Shown here: in pieces, positions 55,705 through 64,000 of the stretch
Numbering within the stretch: position 1 is the stretch's first letter
Layout: every line of letters begins with the position of its first letter
DNA from: Siderastrea radians
Lineage: Eukaryota > Cnidaria > Anthozoa > Scleractinia > Rhizangiidae
Assembly: GCA_964017195.1 (NCBI GenBank)
Contig: OZ024890.1
Span: 68,563,376-68,627,375 of the forward strand
Length of the DNA stretch: 64,000 nucleotides
Direction: 5' to 3'
Notes under the pieces: model-generated
What the model was told of the DNA's origin: nothing
Seen by the model: the letters and a program-made list of their open reading frames with translations, nothing else
Databases searched by the model: none
Translations under genes and position numbers: made by a program

Positions 55705-56430
55705 CTGTTGGAATATTAGTATACAAGCTTGTTACGTCCATTGATACAAGGATTGCGTTCTCTGGAACTGTAGTCCTCTCAATTAATGGAGCACAGAGTC
55801 AGTTGACTTTATCAGTCTTTGAGATATGACTTTTCAGCTGACTTTTGATGTTGTGCTAACGGCTGGAGTAGTGTGTCAACAAATGCCGATAACTTCTCTG
55901 TTGGACCTGAAGCTTCCGAAATTATAGGTCTCCGGCCCAAGTCGGTTTGTGGATTTTCCTAAGGGTGTAATATACTGAAATTCGAGGCGGGTTTGGTGTT
56001 TGAAAAAGCCATCTTTCAATCATTTTGTTAATGTGGTGTTCATTGTGAAGTACTGTAATTAATTGTTGTACTTTGAGGGATGTCTCTTCAACTTTAGCCG
56101 GGTACTGCAAGAGACCTCAGTAGTTTTCCATGTTCGTGTATGTTATCTTATTGAATTTGCCATGTTTGCCCCTCGTTTTTCTTGTCAGCTACGCTCATGA
56201 ACACAGATGTAGTCCCTTTGTCAGCTTTCCTGATTTTAATTTCTGTGTTATTTTTTAAGTCTCTAATTGCTTCTTGTTCTGCTGGATGCAGATTATTTTT
56301 TTTTTGGCTTTGTAACGTGTACTTCAGCTGCGAGTTGGATTCACTCTTTCTAGATAGCTTTTTAAAGCAACCCTTTTTTACTGGTGGTTCCCAGATTGAT
56401 TTAACAAGGAAAGGATGTCGTTCATTATCT
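55705..56430 (-). pseudogene. Penelope-like element reverse transcriptase, decayed fragment
   Basis: Pieces of a Penelope-type reverse transcriptase appear in order on the minus strand but in shifting frames: NLHPAEQEAIRDLKN and IKIRKADKGTTS (the usual conserved ADKG region), RISVYYTLRKIHKP, then, after a one-base shift, GRRPIISEASGPTEKLSAF and VDTLLQPLAQ, then two stops, and in another frame ERTTVPENAILVSMDVTSL followed by YTNIP. KIHKP, GRPI(I/V)S, PTE and D(V/M)TSLYTNIP are hallmarks of Penelope-like elements. The C-terminal half, the YxDD catalytic centre and any GIY-YIG endonuclease are not seen. At least two frameshifts and stops make it inactive. The open frame on the opposite strand (56182-56559) is its shadow. 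Confidence 0.9.
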
Positions 56431-56599
56431 TCCCTGGTTCATTATCATCCGCGCTATGCACTGTACTGTTCTGTAGCGCTATGCACGCACTATGTACTGT
56501 ACTGTAGGCACGGCAAATTCCCTTTTGTATACGGTCGTTGCCATTTTAAAGACACTTAGAAAATTTTTGAACTGTTATTGAAATTTTTTCTTTTAATAG

Positions 56600-56678
56600 A
56601 GGTTCACAACCCAGAATCGAACCCAGTCCTTTCGTATACTAATCTCTTACCCTTACCACTACAATACTACGCCAATCC
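56600..56678 (-). ncRNA. tRNA-like relic next to the Penelope-like fragment
   Basis: On the minus strand TATTGTAGTGGTAAGGGTAA resembles an A box, and ACTGGGTTCGATTCTGG, about 30 bases later, a B box. The T-arm stem does not pair (CTGGG against CTGGG) and no acceptor stem forms, so a working tRNA is excluded; a tRNA-derived SINE or pseudogene is likely. Confidence 0.4.
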
Positions 56679-57369
56679 GCCAGAAGTCCGAAAAGTTACA
56701 GTACATATTATAAGTAACTGACTTTCAACACTGATACATCTATAATAGGTGACCCTAGTCCTTTCGGAACTTTTAACGTAAATTTAACTTGGGCTTAAAC
56801 TTCGTTCTTTCTAAGGATATTTGAAAATGTATTTGTTGCCTTATCGCAACTTAATCCAGAGCATATATTACTTCTACCATGGCTAAAGCCTTGGTTACCA
56901 ATGGTGGCATCTACCGTCAAAACTGCCAACGACCATTTAGGCGTAGGCGCGTTCGCCTTGCAAATGATTAAAGTCCAGGAACAGGTCTGACTCCTTTCAT
57001 CAGTGGCAAGTGGTCACCTTCTCAATGTTTTTCATTCGGTGTTAAAATTAATGTACTTTATTATAAAGGTCAGTCAAAAACTCTTAGATAAAAATTAATA
57101 TATTCGTTCAAAGTTTCTTTCACAGATCCTTTATAATTTGATTTATAATGAAGGCCTAGTGACCCCATCCACACACACAAAAAAATTACCTGCAGAACGT
57201 TGGAGGGAGAAAAAAAATATCTTGCAAGCACATACCAGAAGAAAAAGAATTCAGGGGGAATTAAGAGGTTGAAAAAAAAAATTTCACGCCTATACCAAAT
57301 CACCCAACCCCCCTTCAGAAGTTAAATGGTTGGCCCCTAACTCCACGCTATTTTCTCAGTAAAACAACG
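56679..57369. other. Intergenic, nothing recognised
   Basis: The rest of the extra DNA separating Y2 from X2. The ORF at 57070-57303 is Phe/Tyr/Trp-rich low-complexity and unsupported. Confidence 0.4.
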
Positions 57370-58055
57370 GAAATTAGAGCTTGGCCGAAAAATAAGAGGC
57401 ACCGTGCCGATCAGTTGCTACAAATTATCTTATTTTGGAATGTATTTGCGAGTGCCGTGCTTAGTTTCCGGTGGTCTAGGTTTTCAGTTTCTCATCAACA
57501 CGTGGACTGCACGTGCGTGTTCGTGGTATACCAGTAGGGATTGAAGTGTCTAGGTCAAGTATTTCACCGCGTTCATCATGAACTAATTTCAGTGGATTTC
57601 ATTCAAGTTTGGCCATGAAACGTGCTGCAGTTCAATTTATAGCGCTGCAGTAAAATAAGGCTAAATTTATACTGCACCAAGTCATCAGACGTAAGTTGAA
57701 GTTCCTTCACTTGTTGTTCCACTCAGATGTGCTAATTCCACAAGTCCATAAGAGTCTGTTTAGGCCTCGAGTTATGCAATGGGCAATGGTTAGGACGTTT
57801 GGCGGAGTTAGCAGATGAAATCCCAAAATTTGACCATCTAAGTGGTTTCGAAGCCAATACGTAACCCGTTTCCTGCAATGCTCCTTGTAATGCTGTATAA
57901 GGAGATTCCATTTTAGCTTTAGGTCTGTGAATAAAATCCTCGGAAACGAAATTTCTCCTCAAACGAAAGCAGGTTATCAGAATTCGCCGACGATTTGGTG
58001 CTAGTCTGAAAAGAGAACAATAAAATTAAGGCATCTAGGTATCCTCGGGTAAAAC
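57370..58055. repeat. Tandem duplication, module X copy 2
   Basis: Second copy of 51370-52060. After GGTAAAACTA near 58052 similarity ends, which marks the right edge of the duplicated unit. The stretch 58056-58337 up to the LINE shows nothing recognisable. Confidence 0.9.
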
Positions 58056-58337
58056 TAGCCGAAGGAAAACAATTTTTGGCGCCTTTATTGATTAAAAAAT
58101 TGATTTCTTTTGCCCTTGTGACGTTTTGTTACTGTAACTAAAATTTATTTTTCATTCACTGAATGTTTGGTCAGGGCTGTGACGCAAACTCGAAGCCTCA
58201 TTGAATTGTTGACATTCCGAGGACTATAAAATAGCCGAAGGAACCCACGATAAAGAAAGGTGAGTTGATTATCAGTATCTATTTTACTGGTGTCATTATA
58301 TTCCAGGTATCTTTGATGACCCCCCCGGTAGTGCATC

Positions 58338-60565
58338 CAACAACAACAACAAGCTTTATTTGCATGACTACATAGAAATTTGGTAGTATTGCAAAAGCTA
58401 CTTAAATTTAATTACATATTATTTCATTAACTAAGATAAGTAGTAAAGTAGAAAATAACATAACATAACAAAGAAAAAAATATATTATATATAATATATG
58501 AAACAATTACTAACAATAATTGTTCATTTAACTGTTCGAAGTGGTGATCATTGTAACGAGATTGTCTCTCAATTCAAAGCATGCCGAGATAAATGAGATT
58601 AGCTTAATGTTTACAAAGTAGTCAGTGGAATTCATAAGATGTGATAATAGAGTTTCGCGTGGTAGTAGTCGTAGAAATGGAAGTTTGGATTCTATTTTAG
58701 AAAAGAATATGCCGCGTACCTGAGAATAAGCTGGGCAATCTAACAAAAAATGAGTTTCATCTTCAATTTTGTTGCAATTGCAGAAGTTGCATATTCTTTC
58801 ATTACGAGGTATATTGTCGTATCTACCTGTTTCGATCCTAAGTTTGTGACAGCTTATTCTCAGTTTTACTAATGTTTTCCTTAAAGGGTCCTTCCTTGTT
58901 AAATCTAAGTAGGTAGAAGGGCTATAATTATTTTTAATAGTTTTATAAAAACTAAGTTTTTGCGAGTTTTGTAGGGTCTGATTCCAATGTGAAATATAAT
59001 TCTGTTTCATGATATTAATATACTGTTTAATTTTACAATCATTTAATGAACTATAGTTAAAGTGATTAAAATTATAGTATTCATTTATTTTCATGACACT
59101 AGAGTAGAAACTATTTTTTCCGTTATCATAAAGATCAATCGATATTTTTAAGGCTTGTCTGACTATAGAGTTTTCATCCTTTTGGTGTAAGTAATTTAGA
59201 TAACTTAGTATCTTCTTATTTATATCAATGATCAGAGGGAATTTACCAAGTTCGGCTCTGCATGCAATATTGGATGCCTTGTTATGTACTTCTAAGTATC
59301 GTTTACAAAACTGCAAGTGAGTTTTCTCAATTGGGGAAAGGTCCCACGACTTAAAGTCTGATTTCACAAAGGCACCCCAAACTTCACTGTTGTAGGTTAA
59401 GATTGGTAAGATTTTTGAGTCGAAAATTTTGCATGCTATTGAAGGTTTAAGTTTATTGAAATCTGTGTGCCGTCTTAGACTAAAGAAAGCATGAAGAGCT
59501 TTTTGTCGTAGATGTTCAAGTGAGAGTGTAAAATTTCCTGAAGAAGAGATGCGAGTCCCTAAATAGGTATAGTCTTGAACAATGTCTATTTTTTCACTGC
59601 CCACATGAAAAGCATAATCAGATCGTTTTTCACGTCGTTGAAAAATCATTATTTTTGTTTTCTTAGGGTTTATGCTTAGCATCCAGGAGTTGCAATATGA
59701 AGATAACTTGTTAAGACAATTTTGTAATCCTAGTTTTGATCGTGATAAAATAATTAAGTCGTCTGCATAAAAAAGGGAGTTGAGTTTGGTGCCATTTGGC
59801 AGTATAAACGGATCAGATAGAACATTGTTAAAAGAAAAAGCTAAATCGTTAACGTATAGGTTAAAGAGCAAAGGACTTAAAATACAGCCTTGGCGTACAC
59901 CTCTTGCATACCGAAAAGGACGCGTTCTGTTATTTCCAATTTTTATAGAGGAGGTAGAGTTCGAGTATAAACTTTTAATTAAATTATAGAAATTTCCTCG
60001 GACATTTATTTGTAACAGTTTGTATAAAAGTCCATCGTGCCATACCGAATCAAATGCTTTTCTAAAGTCGACAAAACATGCATATACTTTCGTTTGATGA
60101 CAATTGACATACTTATCTATTATTGTTCTTAGTGTAAAAACGTGATCCGCTGTTCGATTATTTGCTAAAAACCCAATTTGAGATTTATGAAGTATTTCAA
60201 GGGACTGGACGTGTTCAAGAAGTCTTTGGTTGAGAATTGAGCAAAATAATTTTCCGAGACAGCTAGAAACACAGATTCCACGATAGTTTGAGGGATCACT
60301 TTTAGTCCCACTTTTAAAAATTGGTGTGATAAGGCCATTACACCATGTTTGAGGCATAGTACCCGATCTTAGAACCGTATTAAATAATTTCAGATAAACA
60401 GGCATTAACTGGTTTAAGCTGGATTTGATCATTTCATTTTTGAGTTTGTCTGAGAAAGGAGATTTGTTATTTTTAAGTTTTTTAGCCGCTGTGTATATTT
60501 CTAGCTCAGTTATCAGGCCGTTCAAAGAATTCGATTGAGCCACTGGGGATTGAGGAATTTAAAAT
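58338..60565 (-). mobile_element. Non-LTR retrotransposon (LINE), 5'-truncated
   Basis: The element runs on the minus strand. Its 3' end is (CAA)n on the + strand at 58338-58352, preceded in element sense by TCATGCAAATAAAGC, exactly as at the end of the copy at 1-593. It contains an intact reverse-transcriptase frame but no apurinic endonuclease domain or first ORF; a stop lies directly above the frame, at about 60560, so the 5' end is truncated near there. No target duplication was found. Confidence 0.93.
58528..60543 (-). CDS. LINE reverse transcriptase (ORF2-like, N-terminally truncated)
   Basis: 671 codons without interruption. It copies the element's RNA into DNA at the insertion site. 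Reverse-transcriptase landmarks in order: PIFKSG (74-79), NYRGI (86-90), FVDFRKAFD (157-165, first catalytic Asp), RQGCILSPLLFNLYVND (217-233), YADD (259-262, catalytic Asp pair), then the thumb. The C-terminal part carries a zinc-binding-like CNFC...HFLLDC and ends in the block shared with the fragment at 3-458. The apparent start is GTG; the true protein would begin upstream with an endonuclease, missing here. The uninterrupted frame argues for recent insertion. Clade not assigned. Confidence 0.96.
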   Translation of the reverse strand: MAQSNSLNGLITELEIYTAAKKLKNNKSPFSDKLKNEMIKSSLNQLMPVYLKLFNTVLRSGTMPQTWCNGLITPIFKSGTKSDPSNYRGICVSSCLGKLFCSILNQRLLEHVQSLEILHKSQIGFLANNRTADHVFTLRTIIDKYVNCHQTKVYACFVDFRKAFDSVWHDGLLYKLLQINVRGNFYNLIKSLYSNSTSSIKIGNNRTRPFRYARGVRQGCILSPLLFNLYVNDLAFSFNNVLSDPFILPNGTKLNSLFYADDLIILSRSKLGLQNCLNKLSSYCNSWMLSINPKKTKIMIFQRREKRSDYAFHVGSEKIDIVQDYTYLGTRISSSGNFTLSLEHLRQKALHAFFSLRRHTDFNKLKPSIACKIFDSKILPILTYNSEVWGAFVKSDFKSWDLSPIEKTHLQFCKRYLEVHNKASNIACRAELGKFPLIIDINKKILSYLNYLHQKDENSIVRQALKISIDLYDNGKNSFYSSVMKINEYYNFNHFNYSSLNDCKIKQYINIMKQNYISHWNQTLQNSQKLSFYKTIKNNYSPSTYLDLTRKDPLRKTLVKLRISCHKLRIETGRYDNIPRNERICNFCNCNKIEDETHFLLDCPAYSQVRGIFFSKIESKLPFLRLLPRETLLSHLMNSTDYFVNIKLISFISACFELRDNLVTMITTSNS

Positions 60566-61649
60566 AAGTACAAAGAAATGTGCCGAGTTACTCAAGTCGT
60601 GTCAATTTCACAAAGAATTTGGTCAGCGTAAATTTCCCCTCATTATTCCACTAGAAACTCTTCGCACTTGTTGGCGTATAAGCTGTGGGCATTTTTTGGA
60701 AAGGTGTATAGACCAGAGAAGAAACCTTTTTGTACGTTTTAATGCTTGCAGTGGAATCACGTTCAATTACATTGCAGTAATTCTTTTTAAAGTGGGGAAT
60801 TCAATAGCTTGAACTTTGTTGTTATGCACTTATCTGCTCGCTATCTCAGCATTTTAGTAGGTTGGTTTGTATGATCTGATAACAACTCGTAAACTTCACC
60901 AATTTATCACTTCCTTGGGCGATGAAATACAAGACGTTTTTTGGCCACGTACGCAGGTTATCAAACCCTTCAAATATGTTTTATTTTGTAGATGGCCATC
61001 TTGCAGAATTCATGTTTTACTTCTTTGCCCTTGTCAGTCTATGGATGAGCGTAGAGTGTAACCAGTTAAACGTAAAGTTTATTGCAATAACTTCATGCGG
61101 TCCTTTTGTGGTTGCGCTAGTTGCTAGTGGAACCATTTGAACAAAAGCTATTGCGCTATCGCTAGAGTAGTAATTTCACAGGTACGTAGTCGGTTCTTGT
61201 TACGAGCGGATGGATGAAATCTTCAATTGTGACCACTCGTCTAAAAGCTCCACCGGTCATCTATAAAAAGCTCGTCACGTCTTGGTAGACGTATACCGGC
61301 TTTTCAGTGTTGTTTCCTATTCAGAAGTATTGTCTAGTATGCATACCACATACACAAAAAATTCTCAGTATTCCAAAACTGTTACTAGCTTTCGTAACAA
61401 TGGCTCTTCTGTTGTTGAATGAAGTATTAGTATTTGCTCGGAAAATCATGGAGGGTTCCCCGAGCGCCCAAACTCTTACTGGATGAAAAGCCATCACTTG
61501 GTCAGTTCAAGACAATGAAATGTGGTATTTCTTCATCACTCAAGACTTCTAGTGATTAATCTGCGCTAATCTCAAGGTATGAATTCTTTGTTTAAGACGA
61601 TAATCTAGAGCCGACGATGATGTTTACCCGAATACATAGTCAATGCGTA

Positions 61650-61755
61650 GCTAGACACGACCCCAAGCTATGAAAACAAAGCTAGAAACGACCTCTAGTT
61701 ACGAATACATGGCAAGGCACGACCTCTGGCTATGAATATACAGCTAAGCACGATT
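61650..61755. repeat. 31-bp tandem repeat, about 3.4 copies
   Basis: Units start at 61650, 61681, 61712 and 61743, with the form GCTAG-CACGACC-C-AGCTATGAA-ACA. Copies differ at several positions, so the array is old. Confidence 0.8.
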
Positions 61756-61893
61756 CGAATATTTTTCCTTCTCCAGGTTTAAATTGGCCCCATTTCTCCC
61801 GCCACGCCAGGTATTGTCGAGTTCTCGTAAGCAATGGGTTACTGAAGCCGCTAGGTGCTTCAAATTGCTTTGGTCATGGCCAGTGGCTGATCT

Positions 61894-61920
61894 GGGGGGG
61901 GGGGGGGAGGGAGGGAGGGG
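61894..61920 (+). other. G-rich tract with G-quadruplex potential
   Basis: A run of about 14 G followed by AGGGAGGGAGGGG, which meets the usual four-G-run rule. It lies in no recognised promoter. Confidence 0.7.
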
Positions 61921-63469
61921 CTCGCCCACCTCCCTTTTGTCAATAAAGCAAGGAACGGCCACCATTTTAAAATACTGAAAATTCACTACCAATTCTCCTC
62001 TCCCTTTTTTGGTTTTTGCTCCGGACCAGAATCAGTGATGCATGGTTATCAGCTGATGGTTAGGTGGTTCTATTTCTAATATGCTTTGGTAAGACTATTC
62101 TGTAAGAAACCTCATGTGTGGTGCAGTGAACCCTGGGAGGTCTTTTGAAATGGTTTTGAAGGGTGATCAGCTTATAAACTGCAGGAGATCAATGGAACTA
62201 AAAAATTCCTCGGCGATATCTTATAAGCTTTTAAGTACATAAACCATTTTAAAAATTTCTTCTCGTTGTCGATTAGAACATATTCGGTACACCCAAATTT
62301 CATGTAATTTCGCCTTATTTGAAATATTCAGTTAACACCAAAAAACCACCCGACTGAAAGCTATTGTTTCCAACGACAACAACTGGATTTCATCCACGTA
62401 CTCAGACGGTTACAAAACCGCCCACTGTATGAGTCTTAATGTGGAGAGAAGCTCTCTCCCCTTAGGTCGTCACCGGCTCCTTACGAGTATCGTAGTAACC
62501 GGCAGAAGACAGCAACACCTTATGCCCAGGTGGCTTTGCAATATACAATCGCTGGAAGTTGACACTGATCCTACTCTCGGTGCCCTCTAACTAACCCTAG
62601 GCGTAAACTCCAATTGAATCTTTCTCTTCTCAAACTGAGAGCAGAAGTTTTTGACTGTTTGGTTGAGGGCATTACGGACCGTAGCTATAGACTGTCCCCA
62701 CACAGGGTTATCGGCAACAATGTGCTTTTATATTCGTTGAAAATCAACGTTTCTTGTGCAAGCTTCTCTATGCATGTAAACGTTATGACTAGGTTAGTCG
62801 CCGAAAGATCAATGAAAAATAAGGGGTTCGGCAATCAAGTCATATACCGACAGACGCAATTGCTCTTAAGTTCCTGACTTTGTTTCCTCAGTTTGTTTCC
62901 TTTGTTTCCTCAGTTGTTTCACTTGGTCTTATTCGATAACGATAACACATTGTAACGGTTTGCTTACAAATGTTTAAGGATTTTTTTTTTGTTGGAGTTT
63001 GAGATCTTAAGTCCGAATACGTCGGGGGTCATTCGCCAGATACTTCTTTAGATATGTGTATGGATGAAAGAACAGGTTAGGGCGCATTATTTCGGGAGTA
63101 TCCTGGCTATTCCTATTCCGGTTTATGAACTACAGAATATGAAGAATATCATCTCCCTATATATAAAAGAATCCAATTTTGTTTGTTCAAATCAAAAGAT
63201 TCTCCTTGTATTACGTTGATTCTGGGTATATTACGCTGATTCTGAGATAAATCTTCAAGGAAAGTTTCACGTTGATACATTGCTTCGTTTTTAAAACAGT
63301 TTGAAATTTGATCAAATTCATCGGCAGCCCGAAACACGGGAATTCCGGCTCAAAGTGTCCTAATACCGCTATGTTTGGAATGTTGATTTCAATACCTGCC
63401 TCATTCCGTATGTTTGTTGGCCGCTATATTGGTGCCCCAAAGAGGGCCACCAACATGACGCCCTGTTAG

Positions 63470-63883
63470 CAGGGTCTGGAAGGGTATTCTCGGGATCCGG
63501 GATTTGACCAAAATACGGTGCGGGATTCGGGAAAACGCACAATATCTTGACGGGATTCGGGATTTGACTGCTACCAGGGAAGCGGGATTCGCCAAAATTT
63601 GGACACGGGATGCGGGATTTTGTTGCCTGTCTGTCGGGAATTCGGGAAATCGTCACGACCCAAATAAACGTTAAAAGCGAATCAACCAGGCGAGCGCAAA
63701 ATATCATTCAAAAGGGCCAATCTACATCTTAAATGTATTAGCTTTTGCAGAAATAAGTCTTTTTAAATGTATTTTTGGGAAAGAAAAAACGGGATTCGGG
63801 ATAGCGATAAAAAAGTGCGGGATGCGGGATTCTCGTGAAAAAGGAGTGGGAATGCGGGATCAGGACCCTCCTTCCAGACCCTG
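63470..63883. mobile_element. Non-autonomous element with TIR CAGGGTCTGGAAGG and GGGATTCGGG-rich interior
   Basis: It starts CAGGGTCTGGAAGGG and ends CCTTCCAGACCCTG. TGTTAG flanks it directly on both sides (63464-63469 and 63884-63889). The interior is packed with variants of CGGGATTCGGGATT in one orientation. A CAGGG terminus recalls hAT elements, but those usually make 8-bp duplications. No transposase. Confidence 0.82.
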
Positions 63884-63889
63884 TGTTAG

Positions 63890-64000
63890 GGGGGTCCGAA
63901 TAATCCATAATCCTAGGTAAATTTTAGAAATAATCCGTATCCTAATTTTGTAAATTAATGTATCCTCAAAATAAATTTTATTTTATATCCCTAAAATAAA
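63890..64000. other. Right edge, AT-rich with short internal repetition
   Basis: AATAATCC..ATCCTA recurs two or three times (about 63898-63945), and AAAATAAA recurs up to the edge. Possibly the start of another repeat cut by the window. Confidence 0.4.

Larger units (their letters stand above)
60566..63469. other. Intergenic, simple repeats only
   Basis: No gene supported. Contains a 31-bp tandem repeat at 61650-61755 and a G-rich tract at 61894-61920. Near 62384 a GATTTCATCCACGTACTCAGA stretch resembles the 106-bp satellite unit. ORFs at 60867-61140, 62614-62877 and 63149-63337 lack support. Confidence 0.5.

Noticed and set aside
56182..56559. 125-codon plus-strand ORF
   Set aside because: Lies antisense to the Penelope-like reverse transcriptase fragment, which explains the sequence better.

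Overview
The window looks like AT-rich nuclear DNA from an early-branching animal, most likely a cnidarian and perhaps a stony coral. This rests on intron-bearing genes, an RBM24/RBM38-type RNA-binding protein, non-LTR and Penelope-like retroelements, many short inverted-repeat elements and very sparse coding. The taxon is inference; no ribosomal or mitochondrial marker is present.

Only one gene is recognisable by family: a two-exon RBM24/RBM38-like gene (30196-32164, + strand). Around it lie five small genes that I cannot assign to a known family: A (2675-3478, -), B (6865-7608, +), C (20322-20875, -), D (36598-37194, +) and E (45367-46031, +). Each is essentially one long exon for a basic, Ser/Arg-rich, probably disordered protein of about 170-270 residues. 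Aligned by eye they share short blocks in overlapping combinations: an SL..(D/E)...L(S/T)(R/K)..P.F block in A, B and E; a C-terminal (R/K)H(I/V)...E..Y...(W/Y)L..Q helix in A, C and E; YLP..(S/N)GA and QR.R.SW(S/T)R in A and D; and hydrophobic-LP-x-hydrophobic and R-x-x-S motifs in all. I read them as a locally expanded, apparently undescribed paralogous family spread over about 43 kb. This is the main result.

The non-coding DNA is a mosaic of local duplications and small mobile elements. Duplications flank gene A (1.0-2.6 kb against 4.2-5.3 kb). A module downstream of gene B recurs inverted at 25.1-26.2 kb and inside the RBM24-like intron. Other pairs are 13.3 and 17.4 kb, and 21.5 and 22.4 kb. 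A large tandem duplication covers 47.8-52.06 and 52.06-58.06 kb, its second copy enlarged by a decayed Penelope-like element. A 106-bp satellite lies at 8.6-9.5 kb. At least ten inverted-repeat (MITE or foldback) elements are scattered through. Two copies of one non-LTR retrotransposon family, ending in (TTG)n, lie in opposite orientation near the two window ends; the right one keeps a 671-codon uninterrupted reverse-transcriptase frame.

No CRISPR array, operon, rRNA or convincing functional tRNA was seen. Duplication boundaries were found by eye and are approximate to tens of bases.
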